Shown: positions 29,148 to 40,210 of the stretch, in pieces
Layout: the number at the start of each line of letters is the position of its first letter
How positions within the stretch are numbered: position 1 is the first letter of the stretch
Assembly (NCBI GenBank): GCA_003024785.1
Contig: PUQB01000414.1
Location: 62,001 to 126,000, forward strand
Source of the DNA: Selaginella tamariscina
Taxonomy: Eukaryota > Streptophyta > Lycopodiopsida > Selaginellales > Selaginellaceae
DNA: 64,000 nucleotides
Direction of reading: 5' to 3'
The notes under the pieces: generated by a model
What the model saw: only the letters and a program-made list of their open reading frames with translations
What the model was told of the DNA's origin: nothing
The model's database searches: none
Made by a program: the position numbers and the translations under genes

Positions 29148-29827
29148 TGTTAAACAGGAAAATTGGAAACCCCACCTTTTCTTGTTTAATCGGTTTCTTT
29201 TCTCCTAGCCTTTAAGAAAGGCTACACACTTTCTTTCCTTCAACTCTCTACATTTACATATATTAAAACTCCTTCTTTCAAAGCCACAATGACTGGTCTT
29301 CAAAGTCAAGAGCAAGAATGGATTTTGGCTATTGCCTTGTTTATCAATTCATTGAGAGTACACATACATATATACAAGATCTTATAATATGCACCTTTCA
29401 TTACTACATGAATACAAGAGACAAAGTGTAGAGAACCTATATCTCCTGCTGGAACTTCAAATGGAGACCCTCTCTCCTGTTAGAACTTCTTGTGGAGACC
29501 CTTTTGGAGACCCCTTCTCTCTTGCCCTAACTACTCCTTAACTACCCTTCTTCTCGCCACATCATCCTTTTCCTTTTCCTTTTCCTTTCCTTACTCACCT
29601 TTTCCTCTTGGTAAGGATTTTCCTCCTTCACAATCTTTCCTTCCTTTTCCTTACTCACCTTTTCCTCTCGGTAAGGATTTTCCTCCTTCACAGCCTTTCT
29701 TTCCTTTTCCTTACGCAGATTTTCCTCTTGGTAAGGATTTTCCTCCTTCACTGCTTACTACGGGCCTTTCTACCCTTATTCTCTCCACAGTAGGATGTCC
29801 TATGCTCCTAATATTTTATATTTAACA
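29148..29827 (-). repeat. 3' LTR of the gag-only element
   Basis: This 680-bp LTR contains three tandem 60-bp units (about 29582-29750) of pyrimidine-rich sequence around GGTAAGGATTTTCCTCCTTCA. The long Ser/Phe/Pro frames across it are translations of this repeat, not genes. Confidence 0.8.
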
Positions 29828-30609
29828 CTGCCCCCTCCTTATTCGTTGCTGTGTCCTCACAGCAACTATCCTATTCCTTCCTTTTGATGTTGATCTTCAT
29901 GGTACTGTGGATTCTCTCCTTTATACTTCCAAAAGTTGTTCTTCACTTTCCTAAGTTCTTGGTTGGAAATTGATACCTTAGGTTGTAGCACTTGATTTCC
30001 TGCATCTTGTTCCTTAGGATCAGGATTTGCTTTTCTTCATGTTCCTAAATAGTTTTTTCTTCCTGTTCCTGAATAGTTTTTCCTTCTTGTTCCTTTGGCT
30101 TATTTTCTGTGTTTATATTCCTTGCTTTAAAGGATATGTGGTATACACATATGTATACTCTGAAGGTTGTTCCTACAAATCAATCTTATACAGGATTGCA
30201 TTATAAAACTTTTCATGTAATCTAGGTCTGTCGTTTTCCTTCTGTTGAATAGTTTTCTTTCCTTTCAGCACTACGTGAAGATCAATATTTGTTAAGACCT
30301 TCAAGTTAGGATATGCTTTCAGGATTTCTACTTCTTCCTGATTATCTGGCCCATTAACCAATCACATCCTTCTAAAACAAGAGGTCGAATTTCCTTTTTA
30401 ACATACCTTTTAGTATGATTAGATCATTGGTTTTCCTTCCTCTTCTACCATCATCTTTCCTGTTCTTCCATTCTGAATAACCTTATCAAACTTAATCCAT
30501 AGTTTGGCTAAGAACATAGTATAAACATATCCTTTTCTTCTTTTTGTAGGACAAGCAAGGATATCCTATATTTGAATCCTTTACTGTGATAGTGACTCCT
30601 CTCATTATG

Positions 30610-30860
30610 TCTAGTGACCTACACTTTGTTGATCAGCCATTTTAAGGTTAAATGGGCAGGTTGAATTGGTCCTAAACCCATCCTTTTACATTCGCCTTCT
30701 TCAATAAAATTCACACCTGAACCTCTATTTATTAACACTCGTTTTAACTTATTCCTGCCCACATATACTGTGATGCAAGGAACCTGTCCATCATAATCAC
30801 CTTCATACGTACTTCCTTATCCATTTTACAAATTGTGTATCCTTCATGTGAAGGTGATGT
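30610..30860 (-). pseudogene. Retropepsin-like fragment of the gag-only element
   Basis: The minus strand reads VPCITVYVGRNKLKRVLI, then NRGSGVNFI, then MGLGPIQPAHLTL. This resembles the aspartic protease pattern (hydrophobic-D-x-G-S-x-x-N-hydrophobic) of plant Ty3/gypsy elements. The active-site Asp is replaced by Asn, so it would be inactive as read. Confidence 0.5.
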
Positions 30861-31112
30861 TTGTTGGACTGAACTTAATGCATTTAATATCTGGTTTCTT
30901 ATGTAAGGAGCTACCTGTATCAGTTGTCCAAGCCGTAACCTTTATCTCCTGATTTATAGCTTGGTGATACATGGATCCATTGTTTTATCATGTAATGGTA
31001 AATAAAAAACCTTATATCACCTTTGTCTACCTTCTGATTCGTTATCAGTCTGACCTTTCTGGTCAGGTTCCTGCTCTTGTTCATTTTTTCCTGTAACAAG
31101 CTCTCCTTCTTG

Positions 31113-32640
31113 TTAGGATATCACTCTCTTCTCCATAACAAGAATTTTCTTTCTTTCTTGAAGAGCTATAACTGCCCTTGCAACGGGTGGATACTCATCC
31201 TTTTCCTCCTCTATTTGAATAAGCCGTGTTGTAGGCTGCACATTAGTCATTCTGGTGGAAGTAGGAGGTTGTACATTCCGCCTAGGACATTCCCTAGAGA
31301 TATGTCCTGTTTCACCACATGTATAACAAACCTGGGAAGGAAAATTCCTACCCTGTGGTCCTTGTCTATCATTGACCTGATTATATTGCTCATTTCTGCC
31401 TCTTTGACCTTGATAAGGTCTTGCTTTCTCCTCTATATTGTTTATCATTTCTTTCTGTATAGGATCTATCCTTCTGTCATCCATTTATATGGACCATTTT
31501 TCTCCATAATACCTATCCTCTCTTTTTCGTAAGGAACATCATTCCTTCTCTCATAATATCCATTGTTCCTATTCTGATAAGGAACTTCATTCCTTCTGCC
31601 ATATATATTGTTCCTGTTCTCATAAAATAGCATTATCATTCCTATCATTCCCACGATTCCTGTTAGGTGGGAACCTTCTAGGAGGTGGACGTTCATCCAT
31701 TCTCCTTTCTCTCTCTATACCAGCCACATTCTGTTCAGGAAATGTCTGCAGTTCGGGCTACATGTCCTTCCTTTCCGCAGATTTGGCATGTAGGCAGTTG
31801 CAGCCTACATTCCTCCACGTATGGCCGGATTGTTACATTTAGTGCACCATACTTTCCTTTATCTCCTCTTTAACTGTCATTCCTTTAAGGTTTTCATCAT
31901 TTGAGCCAATGCTTTCTCATCTATTGGATATTTACGAACTTTACTACATCAGCTTCCTCTTCCTCTTCATCAGAGGATTCTTCCTTTCTTCCATATACTT
32001 TCAACTTTCCTTCTGCAATCTTTTCTATTTGCCTTCTCTTCTTCTCATATATTTTTAATTGATAATGAGATCCTCTCTATCCTTTTCATTGATAGTAAGT
32101 GCTAGATCTCTATATGGTTTTAGCAACCCTTGCTTATACCATTGCAATAAGGCATCCATCTTTACATATGCCTTACACTTTTTCTCATGTTTCTTAAAAC
32201 GGTGTGTATATTCATCTATTTTTCTGTTTTGCCTTGAAGGATAGTCCTTAACTTCTCTAAATGTTCCTCCGGCAATTCCTCCTTTCTGAAATATTCCTTA
32301 AAGCATCAGTAACCTTCTGATAATCTTCTCTGACTTCCTTTTCTAAATCATAATACCAGTCAGAGGCATTTCCTTTCAATGTATGTGGAAATATAAGCAG
32401 CCTTTCTGCATCCGTCACCTTATACAGTTTTACTACCTCTTCAAACTGTTGTAAGTGCCTTTTCGGATTTTCTTTCTTTCCTGCAGAGAATGTGGGATAC
32501 ATCACCGTACCCCCAAACATTCCCGGGAAAAGTGCCATATTTGTAATAATCCTTTGCTCTGGTGTATTTCCTCTTACACCTTCCTCCCTTCCTCTTCGGG
32601 AGTTCTCAGGAGATCCTTCTCCTTGCAATCTCGGTTATGA
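31113..32640 (-). pseudogene. gag of the gag-only LTR element
   Basis: The capsid-like part lies at 32628-32257 (segments FSAGKKENPKRHLQQFEEV and LKGNASDWYYDL, typical of the plant retrotransposon Gag domain). The nucleocapsid part at 31484-31113 contains the zinc knuckle CYTCGETGHISREC (C-x2-C-x4-H-x4-C). The stretch between (about 32250-31490) is Asn/Arg/Tyr-rich and broken by frame changes. Gag would form the particle that packages the element's RNA. Confidence 0.75.
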
Positions 32641-33018
32641 ACAGGCACTCCTTCCGTTCCTCTCACAGTCTCCTCTAAACCAGCTGTTTGATACTGCCTC
32701 CAATTCTCTGGATCAGCCTCAGATTTCTGTATTGTTTCTGCAATATCCTCTACTATCTTCCAAGGATATTTTGACGTCTATTTTCGTCAGTTTCAGGTTG
32801 CTGTTGGGCAGCCACTCTATTGGCCTGCCTTTGGTTCCTCTGATCAGCTAAGGCTGGATCAGGACGATGGTTCCTCCAAGGTTCCATTCATTCCTTCTCC
32901 TTTACACATCCGGCTCTACACCTTTGAGCCTTTTTCAGAATGAGAATTCTATCTTTTTAGCCTCTTTTCTCAATGAATGCTAACATTGCAATGGCGAAAT
33001 CCCTCCGTGGTCGCCAAA

Positions 33019-33785
33019 TGTTAAATAGAAAAATCAGAAACCCCACATTTTCCTGTTTAATCGGTTTCCTTTCTCCTAGCCTTTAAGAAAGGCTACACAC
33101 TTTCTTTCCTTCAACTCTCCACATTTACATATATTAAAACTCCTTCTCTAAAGCCACAATGACTGGTCTCCAAAGTCAAGGGCAAGAACGGATTTTGGCT
33201 ATTGCCTTGTTTAATCCATTCATTGAGAGTACACATACATACACACAAGATCTTATAATATGCACCTTTCATTACTACATGAATACAAGAGACAAAGTGT
33301 AGAAGGTTCTTTGCATTTATTTCAGCAAACCTTTCATGTTTCGAAACCAAATGAAGAGGCTAAAGATGAAATACCTTTGTCCTGCTGGAACTTCAAATGG
33401 AGACCCTCTCTCCTGTTAGAACTTCTTGTGAAGACCCTTCTGGAGACCCCTCCCTTGCCCTAACTACTCCTTAACTACCCTTCTCTCGCCACATCATCCT
33501 TTTCCTTTTCATTTTCCTTTTCCTTTTCATTTTCCTTTTCCTTACTCATCTTTTTCTTTTCCTTACTCACCTTTTCCTCTTCCTTCACAGCCTTTCCTTC
33601 CTTTTCCTTACTCACCTTTTCCTCTCGATAAGAATTTTCCTCCTTCACAGCCTTTCTTTCCTTTTCCTTACGCACATTTTCCTATCGGTAAGGATTTTCC
33701 TCCTTCACATGCTTACTACGGGCCTTTCTACCCTTATTCTCTTCACAGTAGGATGTCCTATGCTCCTAATATTTAACCTTTAACA
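33019..33785 (-). repeat. 5' LTR of the gag-only element
   Basis: This 767-bp LTR differs from the 680-bp partner by extra sequence around 33302-33380 and by different copy numbers of the pyrimidine-rich repeats. The two LTRs are clearly homologous but diverged, so the insertion is not recent. Confidence 0.8.
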
Positions 33786-34224
33786 TATTGTTATATGACA
33801 TTTTATAAATTATGTTAAATGTCAAAACACATTTTTGTTAATACTTAAAAAATTGCATTTGACATTTTAAATTCTACATAAATGTCAACAAATAGTCTAA
33901 GAATATACTTTTATTAAAACTTGATATAATATAAACTTGAACAAATCAATTGCCTTGCTTTTGCTTAATGTGCTTATCCAAGGGCTTATAGCCCCATACA
34001 ACCCATCCTTGGGCCCACCACCACTTCCCTTGTGACATAATTTAGGGCAAAAATCAACAAGCTCTTTCTTGTTACTACATTATAACATTTTGATTCGATT
34101 ACCTTTAGTAATGCCATTTGACATGTTTCACTGGCTGCATCTTTGCAAATAAGAGAGAGTAGATTTAGGTATTGAAGTGCTTTTGTGACTATTGTCCACC
34201 TTAACCAATACTGTGCTCATTTGT
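33786..34224. other. AT-rich intergenic DNA
   Basis: Nothing recognisable was seen between the gag-only element and the first fragments of the next LTR family. Confidence 0.5.
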
Positions 34225-34398
34225 GACTAGACTTAGGGTAGGACTCTGAGTCACCTAACAGGCTTAATTAGGCATTTGAGTTAGACTCTTGAGTCATCTT
34301 GAAAGACTTAACGTTGTTAACAAAGGGTGTTGATGTTGGATGGCCAATTGGCAGCCACATGTTGCTATGTGTTGACCCTTTAGCTAATAACTCTGACA
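34225..34398 (+). mobile_element. LTR fragment, 3' end, plus orientation
   Basis: This matches the last part of the long LTR family (GGCCAATTGGCAGCCACATG and the terminal AACTCTGACA). It stands next to an oppositely oriented copy of the same LTR, so insertions or rearrangements overlap here. Confidence 0.6.
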
Positions 34399-34499
34399 TT
34401 TTGGTTCTTGAGACTTCACTATTAAAGAGACCAACAAGGAGGAAGATGAGCCCCTATGGAGAAAATGTCTCTTGATCTAGGAGAAAACAATCACATAGG

Positions 34500-35961
34500 A
34501 ATCCCCTAAACCCTAGAGGATAACCCAAGTAGATTTTAAGATCATGTCCCAATAAACCTAGATAGGCTCATGTCCTAACCCCACGAAGGACACATGTCTC
34601 ACATATACCTCCATGATAAAGTTAAGGCATTGTCACTTATCCCTTGAGAAACCTTTGTCCGAGAGTACAACCGGGTGATATGGGGTGCCTTGAACCATGA
34701 CTAACCCTTAAGGGTTTGAGTGGCCAAGTCATACCCTAGACCTAAGTTTAGTACTTAACGAAGACACAAGTGTGCGCTAAATAAACTTCATAAGGCTAGG
34801 TTTGGATAACCTTAAGTACACGACCTTGTGTGTGCTTCATAAAAGGACTCTTGTTAATGAGCTTAAGTTGTTCAACCCTTATATCCCAAGGAGAACACCC
34901 CCTTGTCAAGTGTGCTAAAAACACACCTAGTTACAAGACTTAACCTCCCATGAGTTAATACTCAAAGCTTAGCACTCTCGTGCAAGTACAAGCATGCATG
35001 TTTGCTAGAGTATCTAACCCCTTTGCAACAAACCCATGGCACAACCTCAAAGGGTGTGCCTTGAGTGTTGTACCGTGTGTTGTTTATCATAGTGTCACAT
35101 CTTCATATGACATTGTCTCCAAGATGTGGGTTATCATGCCATAGCCCTTTAAATTCAAGAGTTACACCAGGTGCCATGAACATGGTTCCCAAATGCCAAC
35201 TTTAGAACCCCTTTTGTGAACCCTAAGGAACTTGGTAAAGAAACATGTCAGCTAAGATCCCATGCCCATAATTGAATAAGGACACAGATGTGCTATGAGT
35301 GCTACACCTAGCTTGATGCAAGGAGACATCCATCAACCTTTAATCCTTGGAACGTATAGTCTGACAAAACTTCCCAGCATGGATTCACCAACATTAAGGG
35401 TAAGCTACCCGTACCCCTATTATTTGGAAATTAAGGCAGCACATTATAGGGTTGTGCCTTTACGACACAAACCAAAACTTGCACCAATAAAAGAGTAATG
35501 AACTCAGTCATGAACCCAAGAACTCTCATTACATGTACTATTTAATATATGTGACAGAGGCGCCCCCTTGTTTTCCTATTTCTGTAAGTGGGCTAGAATG
35601 AAATCTCATTCCCAATGGGAATATACTTGGTGAATTAACTTCTAAACCTAGCCCAAGGGGTTTAAGACATGGGATAGGTCAACTAGGGGTGTTTCTACCC
35701 ATATCTGACATGCCAAACTTATTGAAATCAACTAGAAACCTAACTTGAACATAAAAAACTAAGGTAAAAGTTTTTTAAATGAAAGTGCTAGCTTTGCCAA
35801 GAGTTTCTTGCAAATACTTAATGACACTCGGCCAAACCATCACTACATACCTAAGTGCACCAAGTGGGCATGTTTCTTCTACACCTAGGGCTTATGAATA
35901 GTTTAATAAAAAAATAATTGATTTTAAAGTAAAAGTAAAGATCATAGTAAAAACTATAACA
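34500..35961 (-). mobile_element. Partial long-form LTR, minus orientation (3' LTR of LARD-like element 1)
   Basis: This is homologous along its length to the LTRs at 48497-50286 and 55023-56746, but lacks roughly the first 150-300 bases. It ends CATAGTAAAAACTATAACA at 35961. The adjoining 35962-35990 reads, on the minus strand, as the same purine-rich 3' end of the internal region found next to other copies. That makes this the 3' LTR of an element running leftward. Confidence 0.7.
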
Positions 35962-38283
35962 CTCTCTTCTGTTTGAAAATGTCAATGTCTTCATTAACAG
36001 ATAATTCTAACTTCAACACTGGATAATGTCAGAAAAAAATTAACCAAAACTAACACATTATTTTATGTGGAGTCAGCAAACTGTTCACATAATTTTTATT
36101 ACCCCCCTTGCATTATACGAAGCCAAGTACTACAGAACTGTTAGTCACTAAGTCATAAACTTAGATGCTGGAGGTACCACCTACAACATGAAGTCACTTG
36201 AAAACATTTGTATATTTGCAAAGTCTATCACCCGCCACAGATAACATAATGGTTAATTTCTTTACTTAACTAAAATTTATATTAGAGGTTTCTAGTTAAT
36301 GTTGAATGTTGACCACTAGGTTAACAAGAAATAAAGCCTTATTCCTTAACTTTAAACACACTTGACAACCTTGTTGTCAAGTGCATAACAAACAATTTGA
36401 GTTCATTTCAAATGTTTAACATAACGCCTTTTTGTTTCTTCGATTTTCTAATAGTTCCACATCCACTATGTTATGGTATTATAACTTAACATTTCTACAT
36501 CCCTCGGTGTTTCTCATTACCCCTTTACATAAGGGTTTTACTACTATACCTATCCCTGCTTGTCAGACTAGGTATACCTATTCCTGCTATGTTAGACTAG
36601 GTATGAGTTTCCGATACAAAACCTTGTTCTTTATAGACATATCAATTTTGCTAAAGGCAATCCTAGAAGTGCATGGATGTACACATGAAGGTCATGCCAA
36701 CCTAAAAATAGTCCATCCACTTGATGTGTCATTGACATAAAATCAAATTCATGTCAAATCTACGATCAAGTGTCATAGCAGTACCAGCTTTTTACTCTTT
36801 TCGAAATACTGACCATTTCAAGGAGCAAATAAGCTGACATATCTTTCTTTATCAAACTAATGTGAAAACTAGAAACCTAACCTATATCTAGTGCCTTAAT
36901 TGGCGATATTTAAATATCATGTGTCTCAATTAACCCGTTCCTTTTGTATTCATTCCCTAAATAGCACAACCATTAGGTTCATTCAATAATTTCTAACTCC
37001 TTATCTAACTAAGTTTAAAATACCAAATTTCAAATTTAGTTTTCACGATAAGAGTCCCTGAACTCATAATACTGCATGTCTTCGTAATATTATATTTATT
37101 TCCAACTTTCAAACTAATTATGTAAATGTTTCCCCAACACTATATCAAAGTATAACATTTTCACTAATTTGAGCAATTAGTATTTTGATAAGTACCGTTA
37201 AACTAATTCTTATTCCATAAACAATTATAATTTTGATATTAATACTTTTGAATTGATCTTGATCACTTAATGTTCAAATCCCAAGTTTACTAACTAGTTA
37301 TTACATTAGTAGATATAACTTCATAATCGCATTAATTTATTAAAATACAAGAATTATAATATGGACATGGACTTAATTGATACAAATCAAATTCCAGTTT
37401 TGAGATGAAAATATAATGTTACTTCAGTATTCTAAAGAATTGTTCAAAGACTAAGAGGAATCATAAATGAGTGTTTAGTTCATCTAACTAATTTAGTAAG
37501 ATATTATATTTCACACTAATGTTATCATAACACCAAAATGCTACACTACAGTTATATGTCATAATTTAATAGATCTCCTCAAATATAAATAAGATATCTA
37601 GTTCAATACATCAAATTAATATACATTATTCATTTTGAACACCTAATAATCTCATAAAGTACCACATTCCTCAAGCATTGTGTTGAGAAGATTCTATTCT
37701 CAACTAACTTGAAAACATGTTTCAAATATGGTACTGCATTACCAAAGTGTCGGACTTAGATTTGTTTAAGTCTTTATATTTCAAGATTATGGCCACTTCA
37801 TGTGATCATACCCAAGTCCCAAGATTGAGTATTCCAATCTTAATATTCAAGAGATATCATACCATACTTTGCAAAGTCATTTACAACGAATTTTATAAAA
37901 ACTATTATAAATACTTTCAAAGTTTAAAGTATAATTATCTCAAAACCCATATTTTTAAACTTAAGTACTAAACCATATATTAGGGACCTTGAATCAAGAA
38001 GGGAAACCATCTTCTTGAGCTAAATTAGCCACATAATATTGTACTTTCACGGATATTAAACTAAACCTAAGGAACACCATCAATCCTTGAGATATAATTG
38101 AAAGGAACACCATCAATATTGAGTTAAGAAAAGTTCTACTTTTCAATATTTCAAGGGACTAAAGATATATACTTGTATGTTCTCTGAGTGCCCACATTTA
38201 CGGCCATGATGTAGAATCAAGAAACCAACTTTTTAAATAATCGTATTCAACTTCAAGATGAAGTCGATATCAAAAATCAACAC

Positions 38284-38735
38284 TGTCATGACCCGATACA
38301 TGATGCAGGATACAGGATACGGATTACAAGATATGCATGCAGAATATTCCTACAGGATATACTTATAGGATATTCCTATAGGATATGCCTATAGGATATA
38401 CCTACAGGATATGCCTACAAGATATTCCTATAGGATATGCCTATAGGATATACTATAGGATATGCCTAGAGGATAAGGGTCACTATTTTTAGCTCATGAC
38501 CAGATTAGCTTGGAGTTGTGAGTATAAAAGCTTTGACCTAATTGTTGTCCAGTCAGTTACTATCAACACCAATCTTTCTATGATCAATCTTGTCTTGTCT
38601 TGTCTTGCTCCTTGCCTCCTGCTCTTGTTTTGTTCCTAGTTCCTAATTCCTGTCCTGCTCCTTGTCCTGCTTTGAGTCAAGCTTCCTTGTTCTTAGAATC
38701 CTACTCACTTCGTTGTTCCTGGATCATGGCTTGAT
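38284..38735 (+). repeat. 5' LTR with 13-bp tandem repeats and TATA box
   Basis: About eleven units of a 13-bp repeat (consensus near GGATATGCCTATA, with TTCC and TACC variants) span 38320-38475. A TATA box GTATAAAAG lies near 38522-38530. TCTTG pentamer repeats follow at 38588-38608. It ends GGCTTGATA at 38735. Confidence 0.85.
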
Positions 38736-38831
38736 AGTTTGATAGTAACTCCTTTCATAGCTTTCCGATTTCCAGCTACTTTTTTCCTTGATTCTTCTCC
38801 TTCCTTTTCCTCCTTTATTCTTTCATAGATC

Positions 38832-39720
38832 ATGGCCGATTTTGAGCAATTTCAACGTGAGCACCAAATATTGCTTCATGAGCTGGCCACTTTGTGCCAA
38901 GTGGTCAAGATCCATGGTTTCCTCTCCATCGAACACTTCTTTGGAGCCCAAGATCAACGTGCCGGAAAAGTTCAATGGCAATCGTGCTGATTTCCAAGGG
39001 TTTCTGAATTAGATCAAGCTTTTGATCCGCATGCAACCATGCTGCTATTCGACTGATGCACAAAAGGTTGGCCTTTTGGCATCCCTACTAGTTGGATCTC
39101 CACGGGCTTGGGTTGCCCCTTTGCTAGAGCATGACGACCCATTGATGGAAGACTTTGAAGGTTTCGTGGCTGCCTTTGAAACTTGCTTTGGAGATCCCAA
39201 TAAGTACCATTCCGCATGCACGAAGTTACGAAAGTTCACACAAGGATCTCAACTAGCTTCCGTCTATGCATTCAAATTTCAGCAACTTTGCACAAACATT
39301 CCATGGGACGAAACTGCATTGATTGAACACTTCCGTTTTGGGTTGAGGGATGACGTGAAGGACCTTCTCCTTACGTTACCGAATGCCCAAACATTAGCAG
39401 AGATCATGCAATAGGCCGTTCGCTGTGATAACCGCTTGTTCGAGCGTCGTCAGGAAAAATCCTCCTGCAAACCAATCCTGCAACTGTGGTACATACTCCT
39501 GCGACACCTTCTGGAGTAGTTCCTATGGAGGTTGAGAAATATAAGCGTGGCTCACTTTCCGCTGATGAGAAGCAACGTTGCCGCAATGAGAATCTATGTT
39601 TGTATTGTGGTGAAGTAGGACACAAGGCGGTGGAATGTCCTATTAAAGCCAGGAAGTTCAAGACGCGTGAAGTTGAAGCTGAAGTTCAATCGAAAAACTT
39701 CAATGTTCACTTCGTCTAGG
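38832..39720 (+). pseudogene. gag of the sushi-like chromovirus, with CCHC knuckle
   Basis: The likely start MADFEQF is at 38832. After a frame change the capsid domain reads PEKFNGNRADFQGFLN, then a stop, then QKVGLLASLLVGSPRAW, DPLMEDFEGFVAAFETCFGD and SVYAFKFQQLC (about 38950-39420). This order is typical of Tf1/sushi-class Gag. The zinc knuckle CLYCGEVGHKAVEC follows near 39598-39640. Stops at about 39010 and 39412 break it. Confidence 0.8.
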
Positions 39721-39727
39721 AGCCACG

Positions 39728-40210
39728 AAGTTGGACGTAGGTGCAGGCTCCATTGGTGCTGCTCATACCATTCCATCACTCAAGTTTCCTGTACACATTC
39801 ATCTCAATAATCGAGAGCTCAAGGAGTTTGCCCTATTAGACACTAGTGCAAATGCATGCTTCATGGATGACACTTTTGCAACTCAACATGGCATTCCAGT
39901 GGTGAAGTTGAAGCGTGCAGTTCCTATAGAAGTGGCCAATGGTCATCTGATTGCTTCTGGCGTAGTTACCCATGCTACCAAACCTCTCTCTTGCAGTCAT
40001 GGCGCATTCAACTATTCGATTTCCTTCAACTTGATCAAGACTCGGTCGACTCTCATCATTTTGGGCATGCCATGGTTCATTGTTGCAAATCCTCAGATCG
40101 ACTGGAGGTCTAAGACACTCACGTTTTCCTCTCCGGCAACAAGGATCAATCCTGTACTTTCCTGTGTGCAGGATATATCCTTAGTGTCTGAGGCAGTACA
40201 AGCTACATGA
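39728..40210 (+). pseudogene. Aspartic protease of the sushi-like chromovirus
   Basis: The retropepsin core reads FALLDTSANACFMD (the active-site D-T-G-A has become D-T-S-A) and later TLIILGMPWFIVANPQIDW, the usual flap-end ILG motif before reverse transcriptase. One uninterrupted frame covers it. The Ser substitution at the active-site glycine may reduce activity. Confidence 0.8.

Larger units (their letters stand above)
29148..33785 (-). mobile_element. Non-autonomous LTR retrotransposon with gag and protease only
   Basis: Two direct LTRs (29148-29827 and 33019-33785) start TGTTAAA and end TTTAACA. ATTG occurs on both outer sides (GATTG before, TATTG after), a probable target duplication with one change. 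A purine tract, the reverse of CTGCCCCCTCCTTA, abuts the left LTR. On the minus strand, TTTGGCGACCACGGAGGGA abuts the right LTR as a likely primer-binding site. Both place the element on the minus strand. The 3.2 kb interior reads gag (about 32630-31110) and a retropepsin-like stretch (about 30850-30610). No reverse transcriptase, RNase H or integrase motif was seen, which suggests a Gag-only derivative helped by another element. Frames are broken. Confidence 0.8.

Noticed and set aside
29490-29825. Ser/Phe/Pro-rich 111-codon frame
   Set aside because: It is a translation of the 60-bp tandem repeats inside an LTR; the same sequence recurs in the partner LTR at 33480-33720.
31077-31532. 151-codon plus-strand frame
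   Set aside because: It is antisense to the zinc-knuckle gag of the minus-strand element, which has a clear CCHC motif.
38320-38475. CRISPR-like array of short repeats
   Set aside because: The 13-bp units are contiguous with no unique spacers, lie in an LTR and occur in a plant genome.
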